Shown here: positions 47,444 through 58,087 of the stretch, in pieces
Position numbering within the stretch: the stretch's first letter is position 1
Layout: each line of letters starts with the position of its first letter
Source: Symsagittifera roscoffensis
Lineage: Eukaryota > Xenacoelomorpha > Acoela > Convolutidae
Length of the DNA: 64,000 bases
Assembly: GCF_963678635.1 (NCBI RefSeq)
Contig: NC_087062.1
Span: 65,782,647-65,846,646, forward strand
Direction of reading: 5' to 3'
Made by a program: the position numbers and the translations under genes
The notes under the pieces: generated by a model
Seen by the model: only the letters and a program-made list of their open reading frames with translations
The model's database searches: none
Told to the model about the DNA's origin: nothing

Positions 47444-48696
47444 CAGTGCTGATTTAAATTATCCGGACAAAACGAACAAAACTTGAGTTTTCAAACGCGT
47501 TTTTCTCAATTTGCGTTAGAATTAGACAAAAAATGAAGAGAAAAAAATTTGCTTAGAATTTCATCAGAATTAATATGGGGCAGTTTTTTCTCCGCAATTC
47601 TCAGCCAAAATGTCACCCCAAAGATGGGTCTTTTTGACTTTTTTTCATTTAATCAAGAATTACGCTTAAACTACTTTGTTAATTGATAAGGAATGTAAAT
47701 CACAAGAAGCCTCTTACACAGCCCAACAAAGTTCTAGAAGGGTTAAATCTCCAAAAAACTGTATAAGAGAAAATATTTTTGCTTGATAGTGAAGAAACGT
47801 GATTTTTACTATATAAAACCCAAAATCTTTGATTAAAAACAAATTTTAAACAATTTACTCATATTTTTGGAGATCTAAAGTTTGTTGGGCTCTGTAAGAG
47901 GCTTCTTGTGATATACATTCCTTATCAATTAACAAAGTAGTTTCGGCGTAATTCTTGATTACATGAAAAAAAGCCAAAAAGACCCATTTTTGGGGTGAAA
48001 TTTTGGCTGAGAATTTCGGAGAAAAAACTGCCGCATATTAATTCTGGTGAAATTCTAAGCAACTTTTGTTCTCTTCGTTTTTTTGTCTAATTTAAACGCT
48101 AATCGAAACAAGACTGCTCGTATCAGGGAGAAGCCCTGAATGTTCCGACTGCCTTTTTAGGTTTTATGGAGCAGTAATAACATTGAAAAATTAAATGTAA
48201 TAAAATTTAAAAAAAATTTCTTTTTTAAATTTGAAATTTTTTATGAAAATCATCCCCCCACACGCCATTAAAAGTGCAAAAAGATAAATTTAGCTCCTTG
48301 TAACCAATCAATTATGGCAAAAAAACTTCTTTTAACCAATTTGGAACAATTTTAAGACGGATTAACTCTCCGCTTGCGCGTTAATAGCGCGAAATATATC
48401 GCGCGTTAATTGTCCCAAATTGGCCAAAATGGCAATCTTTAAACCCCTATAACTTTACGAAAAATGATCACAGAAAAAATATCTTTTCAAATTTGAGCTC
48501 AGGACAACAAATCTTTCGAATGATATAAAAAAATTCCGTCAAAAAAGGCTAGTTAAAAAGTCGAAATTTGTCTGAAGAAAAAAAAACCCACCCCGAGCAC
48601 AAATATTCCGTTACTTTCGTATCGAAAGTCGGAACAAATACGCGTTTGAAAACTCAAGTTTTGTTCGTTTTGTCCGGATAATTCAAATCAGTACTG
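47444..48696. mobile_element. Tc1/mariner-type foldback MITE interrupted by a HINE-like copy
   Basis: The left arm begins CAGTGCTGATTTAAATTATC at 47444 after TA; the right arm ends GATAATTCAAATCAGTACTG at 48696 before TA. The arms are inverted repeats of about 300 bp with a short loop near 47800-47860 (tttggagat... on both sides). Removing the HINE-like insertion at 48109-48636 leaves about 725 bp. TA duplication and CAGT ends fit Tc1/mariner. No transposase ORF. Confidence 0.85.
48109..48636 (-). mobile_element. HINE-like copy nested in the foldback element
   Basis: Starts CAAGACTGCTCGTATCAGGG and ends AAGTCGGAACA. Its host's undisturbed left arm gives the empty site, and the comparison shows the element sits between A-runs with no flanking duplication. 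Confidence 0.9.
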
Positions 48697-48751
48697 TATT
48701 CTATAAGGCCTGAATTAAGCAATGTAAGTGCATGAAGCAAAGGGTAAATAA

Positions 48752-49244
48752 TTGTGCTCGGGATGGGTTTTTTTTTCTTCAGACAAATTTCGACTTTTTA
48801 ACTAACCTTTTTCGACAAAATTTTTTATATCATTCGAAAAGTATTGTTGTCATGAGCTCAAATTGAAAAGATATTTGACCTGTGATCATTTTTTGTAAAG
48901 TTATGGGGGTTTAAAGGTTGCCATTTTGGCCAATTTGGGACAACTACGCGCGATATATTTCGCGCTATAAATGCGTAAGCGAAGAGTGAATCCGTCTTAG
49001 AAATCGTTCCAATTTGGTTAAAAGAACCCTGTTTGCCATAATTGATTTGTTACAAGGAGCGGAATCTATCCTTTTGTACTTTATATAGCGTGTGGGGGGA
49101 TGTTTTTCAGAAATAAAATTCAAAATTTTAGCAAAAAATTTCATTTTGTTTTATTACGTTTAATTTTTTAATGTTATTACTGCTCCATAAACCTTAAAAG
49201 GCAGTCGGAACATTCAAGGCTTCGCCCTGATACGAGCAGTCTTG
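48752..49244 (+). mobile_element. HINE-like copy lacking its first about 40 bp
   Basis: Begins inside the core at ttgtgctcgggatgggtttt and continues to GATACGAGCAGTCTTG. It lies 55 bp beyond the foldback element. Confidence 0.85.
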
Positions 49245-49305
49245 TTTAAATATGTCATCAGACGTGTCATCTTCTCAATTACCTTATATTTTCCTTTTAT
49301 TTTCC

Positions 49306-49396
49306 TTTTGTCTTTTGCTTCTGCTATTGATTAATTTTTTAAAAGGCTATATAGCCTTGTAAAAAATTTATCAATAGCAGAAGCAAAAGACAAATA
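49306..49396. other. Near-perfect 90-bp palindrome (hairpin)
   Basis: The left arm ttgtcttttgcttctgctat (from 49307) is matched perfectly by atagcagaagcaaaagacaa, and pairing continues inward through attaattttttaa to the centre ggctat-atagcc, with only one or two mismatches. It may be a very small foldback element, a pre-miRNA-like hairpin or a cruciform. Confidence 0.75.
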
Positions 49397-49544
49397 ACAA
49401 TATTGGCAAGAAAAAATTCGCATAATGCTTCAATTTCTCAGAAATAAGTAAAATTAAAATCGATCTGAAAAATTAGGCTACGTTTTTGTTTCTCATTTTT
49501 CAAACAATACCCTACTAGATGAGAAACACGGGTGCAATTGTGCC

Positions 49545-49915
49545 GCCATCTCGAGGTGAACCCGACACCTGAAGAAATAGGCCTTAAACAGCACTGAATA
49601 CAGAAACTCTCTTACGTCGTTGGACGCGCAGACAGCATACTCTAACGGGGTTTTTGGTGCGGAGTGCCCAACGTTGGCTGGGCTGCTTCGTCGACTTATA
49701 CTAATCCTCCTCTTACGTGGTGGCATAAGCGCAAACCCTAACCACTGTATCTGCTCTTCTTGTAGAAAAAAGTTCACTTGTACTCAAGTAAGGTATGGCG
49801 TCACATATGCGGATGGATCCACCTAGAAAGCAGTGGACTCGCAAATCTCACGCGCCACAAAATTTTGCTGCCCTACATGTGACGCAAACTGGAATTCAAA
49901 ATCAGCGGAAAAAAA
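49545..49915 (+). pseudogene. Possible zinc-binding protein fragment with an in-frame stop
   Basis: A higher-G+C block has one frame from about 49620 coding MDAQTAYSNGVFGAECPTLA..., then NPNHCICSSCRKKFTCTQ, a TAG near 49827, then the same frame continues with ISRATKFCCPTCDANWNSKS to a stop near 49935. The Cys pairs C.C..C and CC..C suggest a zinc-binding module, but I recognise no family. The minus strand is also open across much of this block, so the coding strand is uncertain. Confidence 0.3.
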
Positions 49916-50679
49916 AACAAAAGTGCCTCTCTAGTGTCAAAAATTACCGACATTGACTTCACCCTTTACAACGATTACACCCAAACTCGTTTACTGTTCG
50001 GCATTTCATCTTTTGCTTTCGCAGACCTTTCTAAAGCATCATCGTCTTTTTTTTTCAGGTTGCAAACTACTTTGAGTTTTATGTTTAGACGATAATTTAT
50101 AGAGATTAATTTAATAAGTCAGAAGATATTTCTTTGATTGCCCAAAAAAACATTGAAAAGTTCAATGATCAAAATGAGCAAACTATGAGGAAATGACTGA
50201 GAAAAACGTTAAAAAAACACTTCGATAGACCCAAAGTTGCAAAAATGACAATAGGAAACATCATTCTGCAGGTGGTCCCAGGCCATATTCTAGCCGTTTT
50301 CATGACCCTTCCTTAAAAAAGGGAAAACAAAAAATGGCATAGGACCGCGATTAAATCAAAATTGAAAAAACCATCAAAAGTTGTTTTTAAAAAATCAGCT
50401 TCATGATTAAAAAGCGAAGCAAAAAGCAAAAAAAGATAAGAACTTAGTGAGCACAAGTCGTCATGTAGAATCTTGAAATTGATTCGCTCCTAGAAGGAAA
50501 CTAAATCCGTAGCAGAGTCTTATCCAATATCTTTCAGTGCAAAAATTTATCAGAGGCTAAAATAATAGCAAACGCTTTTAAGAAACTCACAACACGTAAA
50601 TTCAGCAAGGAACACGGAAAAAACTTCAGCGAAAATTTCTAGAAGTAAAGCTTGGCGCTCTATTTATATTTTTTCAGTT

Positions 50680-50763
50680 CGAAACTGAAGCCGCATTCAA
50701 GGCAGTTGAATCATCGAATACATTGGCCTGGACGGCCTTTGCACTCTACCCTTTAATAATCTG
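50680..50763 (+). CDS. Possible terminal exon of an unknown gene
   Basis: A good acceptor (atattttttcag) is followed by an open frame FETEAAFKAVESSNTLAWTA... ending in TGA at 50761-50763. Composition is coding-like against an AT-rich background. No matching upstream exon was identified, so this remains a candidate. Confidence 0.35.
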
Positions 50764-51109
50764 AGACCAATAGTCATCAATTTTTTAATACATACTTTAA
50801 ACTTCTCTTCAACTTCCACCCCATATATGGAAGAACTCAAAAGTTGTCACTCTGCCAAAAGCATTTTGTCGCCTAACAGTGGAAACCATTTTTTGTCCCC
50901 ATTTTTTGTTTAGGCATAACTTTAAACCCACCTCACCATTACAAAAAATTTTCCTTAAGCTGATAATTAGAACAGTTTTTGTCCCCAACAACGGCTTTTT
51001 GAATTCTTGAATTTTTTAGCAGCAGTTTCAAAAAGGAACGACCACATGAAAAAACTGTGCTGTTACATTTCTCCAGAGCCTTCGACATAGTCTGCCACTG
51101 TGAATAACT

Positions 51110-51535
51110 GCACCCTATTCATTGCATATATGTATTACACAATTTAACTAATAGGCTTGCAAGTTATCCGAGTAGCAGACCAACCAAAACAAAGCCTAGG
51201 AACCCATTATTATCAACCTGAACAGAACGTAGAGGCATCCCCCAAGTGTCAGCCTTATCGTCTATATTTTTATAGAGCACGTTACACCCGACTATTCTTC
51301 ACTGCATATGTGTATACAGTGGACATTTTTTGCATATATAAACTGTGTGGTACACATTTTAACCAAATTGTTCGCCAGTTATCTGAGTAGAATTTGAGCC
51401 AAAACGAATTTCAGGGGCCAATTATTTTCATCCGGGATAAAACGTACAGGCATCCCCCTAGTATCTGCCCTATCGCCCACAATTTTTAATCTGTACGTTA
51501 AAATCGACTCTCCTCCACTCTTATGCCATTAAGTT
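51110..51535 (+). repeat. Two-copy diverged tandem duplication, about 210-bp period
   Basis: Phrases recur in order: attgcatatatgtat/actgcatatgtgtat, ttgcaagttatccgagtag/tcgccagttatctgagtag, cagaacgtagaggcatcccc/taaaacgtacaggcatcccc. No coding reading is supported. Confidence 0.7.
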
Positions 51536-53519
51536 TCACCATTTTGTTTGATCGAACGACATAAAACATGCCTCGCTAACTCTAAGTAATTATATAAGCA
51601 AACTACATGGCCATTTTCACAAGAAAATCCCTCAATTTTTTCTACTAGGAACTCTGTAAGTTTCTTCGCGCTTGTTTTTAAAGAAATTAACTCCAAACCT
51701 AAGTTTCCAACGTGTGAAATACTACCGCTAGTCATAAAGCATCATAAGCTTTGCAATATTTTTTCAATATTTCACTCAATTTTAATGAACGCTGCTAAAG
51801 CGCAGAGAGAAAAACGATGCTTGAATCAATTTAAGTCAATTTGAAGTAAATTTTCAGCCTTTTTGTTCCAAGCATAGGTAGTTGGCGGGCTTGTTTTGGG
51901 TGTGTTTTAGTAAAAAATTATATAAAAAAATGTGATTCAAATCTTTCAGTAATGATTCAAACCATATCAAAAAATTTTTTAAAAAAATTTCTAGCTGTCT
52001 AAAAAAAGCAATTTCAAAAATTTGATTTTATGTCTAATTTTGAGCGAAATTAGCGAGCGAGCAAGCTAACGTGGCGGCAATTTTTTGTCCGCCGAATTTT
52101 TTTTTCAGTTAAATTAGTTTTTTTACTTTTTCTTTTTAGTTTTTGAACTAGTTATTTTTCGAAAACAGTTGTTGTCCTATATACTTCGCTTTCAATAACT
52201 CTTGATTACGCCCAAGATATAGGTTTTTGATAAATTTTTTCATCACAAGACGAACAAGAACTAACATTTAACAAAAAAAAAGAAAAAAGCTGATTAGTCT
52301 CGTTGCAACTTTCTGTGATACTTACGAAATAACCATGAAAGTACCAGAAAAGTTTAAAGAAGATGAAACCTTCGTAAGAAAAGCAACAAATTTACTGCAA
52401 CGTTACAGAGAACCAACGTTACAACGAGAATTTTTCAATTTTTTCGTTTTTTGCTGTATCTCGACTTCTCGGGACACTTTTTTGATGCTCTGCATGTGTT
52501 TCAATCTTAAAGTTTTGTCACAATTGTTATATAATTATTAGTTTTTCTTAAATGTCTTGGTAAATTTTCAGCTTGCGCTTTTGTGTGCTTTTTTCATGTT
52601 TGTAGATGATGTTTTGTTTGTTCTCAAGTTTTCAGTGTGTGTTATTATGTTTTCAGGTTTCTCTTACCTGCTCACTGGTAGCTAATACGGGAGGCAAAGT
52701 TTTTCCTCTTCGGAGACAAAAAATCTGTACCTTCCTGTTGGCTACCTCCGACCATTTTTTTTTAGCTTTGAGCCAAGTTTTAAGGCATTAGCCGATTTGA
52801 AATTTCGCCTAAAACACTTGGAATTCCAGCCCTGGTTCCTAGTAAACTTTTTGAAAAGTAGCTCTGAATCTTAGACCGATCCAGGAAAGCCAGGGTAATC
52901 CTTGCAAGACTTTAATCTGGTTTTTCCCTGGCCAGGTCCGGCTCCAGAGATGACTCCAGGGATGCATTTCAATGGACAGGTAACCCGGGCATCATTGCAA
53001 ATATAAGAGCAATTACAAGAGACATAATCAATACGCGAGCACGATGTGGAAATTTTTGGATCGATTTCAGGTTGTTCTTATACTGGTTCTCATTACAGAT
53101 TAGATATTTGTTGTTAAAGGGATCTGATGTTAAAATTGATTGTTGGAATACATTTGAAAGACATCTTCATGTCAGCATACTTTTTGCAATGGATAATTTA
53201 CTGAAGTTTAAGCTTTATTCCTTGATAATTTTCAATAAAAAAGCCAGCCAAAAAGTTATGATAGTATAATTTTATCAAATCGGATTCGATTGTATGAAAT
53301 CTCAGTGCCATTTTACGGATCAATCGAGGTTTTTTCTCACCCGAGTATTAATCTAATCAGCTTTATGGCTTTACGGTTTTATTTTTCCACCAGTAGACTT
53401 ATTTGTTGTTCTGACCAGTAGAAAAATGGATTTTTGTTGGATTTTTTTTTGCTCGCGAAAGTGTAATACAGATAGAAATTGCAAAATAATCCAGTCTATA
53501 CGTATTTTCAATGTGCAGT
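51536..53519. other. No convincing gene
   Basis: Contains an ATG-started short frame at 52335 (MKVPEKFKEDETFVRK) with partly coding-like start but no splice site that links it to other exons. Otherwise AT-rich sequence without repeats seen by eye. Confidence 0.35.
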
Positions 53520-53775
53520 TATATAATGAGCAACATACCTTTTGAAAGTAGCAACATATCTTTTTGACTCAGACAAAGTCGCGCGAACATTTCGGTCGTG
53601 CAAAGTCGCATTACACCCACTTTGAGTCGCAATGGTTGCAGCATACTTTTTTGGGTCGAGCAAAGTCGCAACTTATCTTTTTTTGGGCCGCGTTAGCTCG
53701 CATAAAACTTCTTCGGCCGCGCAAGTTCACATCATACCCATTTGAGTCGCAACTGTCGCAACAAAAAGTCCCCAA
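53520..53775 (+). repeat. Degenerate tandem repeat with AAAGTCGCA motif
   Basis: About six irregular units (40-50 bp) with gcaacatacctttt, gggtcg(c/a)gcaaagtcgca and cttttttgggccgcg variants. The reading frame across it is a by-product of the repeat. Confidence 0.65.
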
Positions 53776-54140
53776 CCTCGGCACAAGTGCTTAAAAAACA
53801 TATCAATTTTTAGCACATTTTTCTTAACACTGAGTGTATAATCTACGCATCAAATTCTGTACATATAAAAGAAATCGACGCCAGCTATTTCGACTCGAAC
53901 AAGCTGAATAAAGAGTTGATAATTATATATCTATTCTTGATTTGAAAAACATGATTGTTATGGCATTTTATATGAACTTTTGTTTATCAATCAATAAGGT
54001 GATCGTGGTCTCAGCTGTCTCTTTGCTGCAATATCACTCGCAGTTGATGTTTTCCAATTTAAGTAAAGACCAAATAAACTAACTTTGGCTCTATATTAAC
54101 TCCGATTTTGTTTGAAAATTTCAAGGTCATATTCGGCGTG

Positions 54141-57100
54141 ATGTACGGCATAATTGTTTTTGTTTTCACGCTAAAAGGTAAACTTTCAAATTATTTATTA
54201 AAAAATTTCTTCTTCAGTTTTAGTATGGTTTTAGTATTATAATTATTCATTCATAAAAAAAAGAAAAGATAATTTTAAGAAATGAACACTTTGACCCCAC
54301 CCCCCCCCCCCCCCTCCCACGCGAGACCTATTCCGTTTTTTTTGTATCACCCAAGTGTATTCAAGGGCCTATTTGATTTTTTTTACCCACAAAAAATTAC
54401 AACTGAAACGTTTTTAAACGTTATTTATGTTACGTTAATGATTTTTATCGAATTTATCGAAAAACAAGACACATAACAAAACTTGAAACTCTGTTCGAAA
54501 AATTATTTTGAAAATATAATGTATTTTCTTCAATTTTTTTCAGAATAGAAACGGTTTATTTCTAAACAAAGAAAAAAAACAGAGCATTTCTATACAGAAA
54601 GTATAAGAAAACCTGGGTAGATAATCTATTTAACATTTCAATCTAGAAAAACTGCCTATGCTGGGTACGGGTAGAGTAATTCAATTTTCGGCTCGCTAAT
54701 TAGCGACAATTACCCATTGGCAGAATGGGGATTGTATAATTTGTACAACTATATTCGAAAAACAGTTTATAATCCAGTTGTGAGCTCGACAATTGTTGGC
54801 GATCATTACTATCAAAGTGAAGGGGAAGATGACATCGAACTCCAAGAGAGGTGGAGTCTCTTTGAAGACTGGATGTCCCTTCAGTTTGTCATACCACAGC
54901 CCTCCAGCTCTTTCGGACGCCGTTGTTCTGTATACAGGTAATCTTCTTCGGTACGCAAAAAAAAAATTAAGGTAAGTTCACCTCACGAAATACCTTAAAG
55001 TTTGTTATTGGCAGCACTGAACACAAATTGCAAAAAATTACTGCGATTTAGATAATTAAAACGTTCGTTTTTTGGATATTCAAATGCATCAAACGAAAGA
55101 TATTCAAAAGCGCTTGGACGAAAACATTTGGACGAAAAGCGAAATAAAAACTTGTTGCAATGCCTACTCAAATTGAAGTCGTAAATCCACGGCAATTCAA
55201 CAGGTCCCTAATTTTTTCATATAATGACTGATTTTCAAACAAGGGCAGCCGCTTGCAGAGCAGTTAGCACATATTGTTCTCACCAAATTAATTTCAGAAA
55301 TGAAATTCAAAAATAAAGGAACTTGTTCGTTGATGTCTAATTCTCTTGTCAGTTAAGCTTTTTGGAAAGTTTTCTAAAAGTTTTTCCCGACACAAGGAAA
55401 ATTTCTGAAGAAATATTTTCACGTCGTCATAATGAAATGAGTTTTGCACGTGAACAAACTAACTAAATAATATGAAAAAATTGATTTTCAAACCCTGCCG
55501 TAACATCACGCATTCAGCCTTAGCAACACGGAAGACAACTTAAAAAAAGGAAAAATTGAACTCAGAGGCAAAGCTGTGGTTCGCAAAAACTTGCGAGAAC
55601 ACGACCAAAAAGCAGCTCTATCAAGTGAAATCAGAAAAAGTAGAATTAAGCCTCGAATTAGCGAAAATTCGGCTACGTGCTGGATTCGAATCGCGACCTG
55701 GCAAATTTGTATCCGACGCACTAACCACTCAGCCACGACTTCTTTAATTGACCAAAAACTTGCCAACAAAAACGCGGTTACATATGCTAATAAATTGCCG
55801 ATTCGATACAGCAAAAGTAGCATCAAATACGAAAAAAAAACACAATTTTGCACATAAAAAATTGGAAAAAATAAAACCAAGTTATCTGTAATTATGCATT
55901 TCAAAAAAAATTGCCAGATTCTTTGCGTTCGAAATATTCTGAAATCAAGCTTTTTATCATTGTGCTGCTGTTTGAAACAAATAAGTTTTTGGGGTTCATT
56001 TGATGAATTAAAAATGCATCAGCTGTTTTAACTTTTTACTAATCAACTGTCACCCGCACCGAAGTTTTTCGGATAAAAATAGATTATATTGAAAAATTCG
56101 CCCAAAATTTTGCCATTATATTCGATTATGTGTAACCAATTTAAGCAACATTTTCTATTATAATGAAGATTTTCATGAGGATTATTTTGCATTATATTTC
56201 CACTAAAATCTTTTTATTTCTCTAATTTCAACAAAATCAAGTTTTCCGCCCTTAAATCGCCATGAAAGTGCAATAAAAACTATTGCTATCGTCATAAAAT
56301 TGCAATAAAATCTAGGACCCAAAAAATTGATTATGTTGTCAAAAAACGGATTATATTGTGTGAAAAATTGATTTTTCTCTTCTTAAAAGCATGCATTTTG
56401 AAAACTCAAAACAAAAATTGAATTCAAACCGTTGATTTCTTTCACTATATAATCGATTATTTTACTCTGCGAGCACAAAATCACCAGATAATTGATTTTT
56501 AAAAGAATAATTTTTTGTTTGACCATAAAATGACCCAGATAAAAGATAATAATTGACAAAACTTCGGTGCGGGCAAAGCACATGCTATCAAAACGCTGTA
56601 AAGGAGCCCCAAAAATGGCACCAGCATTTACGACTTAAGTTCGAAAAAAAAAGAAAATGTTTGTACTAATACACTTTGCTTAGCAAGTGTAAATAGGGGG
56701 AAAGTGGAAAATAGAAAAAATAATAATCCATAGCTCAAGGTAATATGTAATAAATCATTGCAAAAGGGTCGCTGCTGTTCTTTAGCAAATACGCCTGTCT
56801 GAACAAGTTTGAGTTTCTGGAGGAGCAAACATCTAGAGTTAACAGAGCGCTAGATATGAGAGTTTTCGGATCGCTTGTTAGACCAGTCTACAGAAAGTAC
56901 AACTTCTTCTCACTCGCACGGTCATATGTCGACGCAGGTATAGTTTTTGAGCTAATTTAGTTTTTTTAAATAAAGTCCTATAAATTACCCTTCCATTGCA
57001 CCTGTTTTGCTCTTTTATTGAATGAAGTGCATTTGAATTTAGACAAAAACTAGCCGCGTGATATTTGACCAAAAAAAATCGCTGCACTAATTGTTCAAGC

Positions 57101-57252
57101 AACAAAATATCATTGATGTTGCTTAAAACCCTTGGCCTTTCAACGTTTTACTGAATGTCTTACAGTAAGGCATGATTAGGTTTCTAACACCCGAATCCGA
57201 GCGGGTTGTCAAACCGATCAACCAACTTTCTGTAGATTCAAGAAAGAAATAA
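54141..57252 (+). CDS. Small four-exon gene of unknown function (about 161 residues)
   Basis: Exons 54141-54177, 54724-54937, 56786-56937 and 57170-57252 all join in phase (1, 2, 1) through GT-AG introns and end in TAA at 57250. The start ATG gives a short hydrophobic N-terminus (MYGIIVFVFTLK); the frame is also open upstream of it, so the first exon could be longer. Exon 2 encodes Tyr-rich, then acidic sequence (GDHYYQSEGEDDIELQERWS); exon 3 encodes YACLNKFEFLEEQTSRVNRA and a basic, aromatic stretch (VRPVYRKYNFFSLARSY); exon 4 a polar tail (MIRFLTPESERVVKPINQLS). No domain is recognised. The middle two exons are the best supported; the first and last rest on splice and phase agreement alone. 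Confidence 0.55.
55676..55744 (-). tRNA. tRNA-derived pseudogene or SINE head
   Basis: The minus strand has an internal pol III A box (TGGCTGAGTGG) and B box (GATTCGAATCC) at tRNA-like spacing (about 45 bases). The acceptor and T stems do not pair properly, so it is not a working tRNA. The A box and following GGTTAGTGCGTCGG resemble Ser- or Leu-type tRNAs. It lies antisense in intron 2 of the small gene. Confidence 0.6.
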
Positions 57253-57649
57253 GAGTTTAGCAACGAATATTTTAGTGCTCTGCGCAGTTTGCTTTATGTG
57301 TCGTTGCGGTATCAAATCATTCAAGGTCGTTTGACCATCACAATGTGAGCATAAATATATAGGTATAAACAAGTTACAAATTTTATGGTCTAGTCAATCA
57401 GGTGGGATGACTTTTATTTCGATTGAGCTTTTGCATCGCTCTTCTGCACTGGGTGTTAATGTATCGCAGAGCAGGCAGGTCTTTAGGTTTTAGTCTTTCA
57501 GCTGATTTTTAATGAAACATTTCATCGGGACATTCGGGTTTATCGCTCTTTTTATAAAAATTGGAAAATAATCAGCCAGTTTTCTACTTAGTTTTAATAT
57601 AATAAAGCTATTATAAAACCTTTGGAATTTTTGAGTTTTTGGAAAAATT

Positions 57650-58076
57650 TGTTATGGCAACTTATAACTATTTGGAACCTGATCTAAACTATATTTTATG
57701 ATTGGATAAATTGGATATTTTACCACTGTAAAGTGTTTAATATTAACCAATCATAATCCATCTAACTAACAACCCACTTATTTGTAAGTGCTGAAATTAC
57801 TTGTAATTTCAGCACCAGAGAGATTTGAATTTAACTTAGAAATTAGTTGTCTCTCCAAGAGAACTTCAGCAGCCGCAACAAACCAGTATACCCTAGATCT
57901 ATTGAGCCTAGCAGAGACTAGTTAAACACCCTGAGACTAGAAAGTATAAGAGTAAGATTAGGATCGATATTAGACTAAGAAGTTGCACGAATCTATCCGG
58001 CCGAAAATAAGATAGCGTGACGGTGTACCCTATCCGAAATTACTCTATGAGTTAACCACATCGCTCCTAACTCATC
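57650..58076 (+). repeat. 5' LTR of the second retrotransposon
   Basis: Defined by alignment to 10800-11240 in reverse. It starts near TGTTATGGCAACTTATAAC and ends at AACTCAT just before the primer-binding motif. It contains a 13-bp inverted repeat with a 2-base loop (57788-57815) and a possible TATA-like TATAAGAG near 57945. Confidence 0.82.
57788..57815 (+). other. Perfect 13-bp hairpin in the LTR
   Basis: GTGCTGAAATTAC-TT-GTAATTTCAGCAC. The other LTR copy keeps 12 of 13 pairs. It may structure the RNA or bind a factor; the role is unknown. Confidence 0.8.
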
Positions 58077-58087
58077 TGGTGCGACCA
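58077..58087 (+). other. Primer-binding site TGGTGCGACCA
   Basis: One base after the LTR end. It is identical over 11 bases to the site of the Ty3/gypsy element at 7994-8004 (minus). Confidence 0.72.

Noticed and set aside
53564-53794. 76-codon frame at the AAAGTCGCA repeat
   Set aside because: Its reading is set by the degenerate repeat and lacks an ATG in good context.
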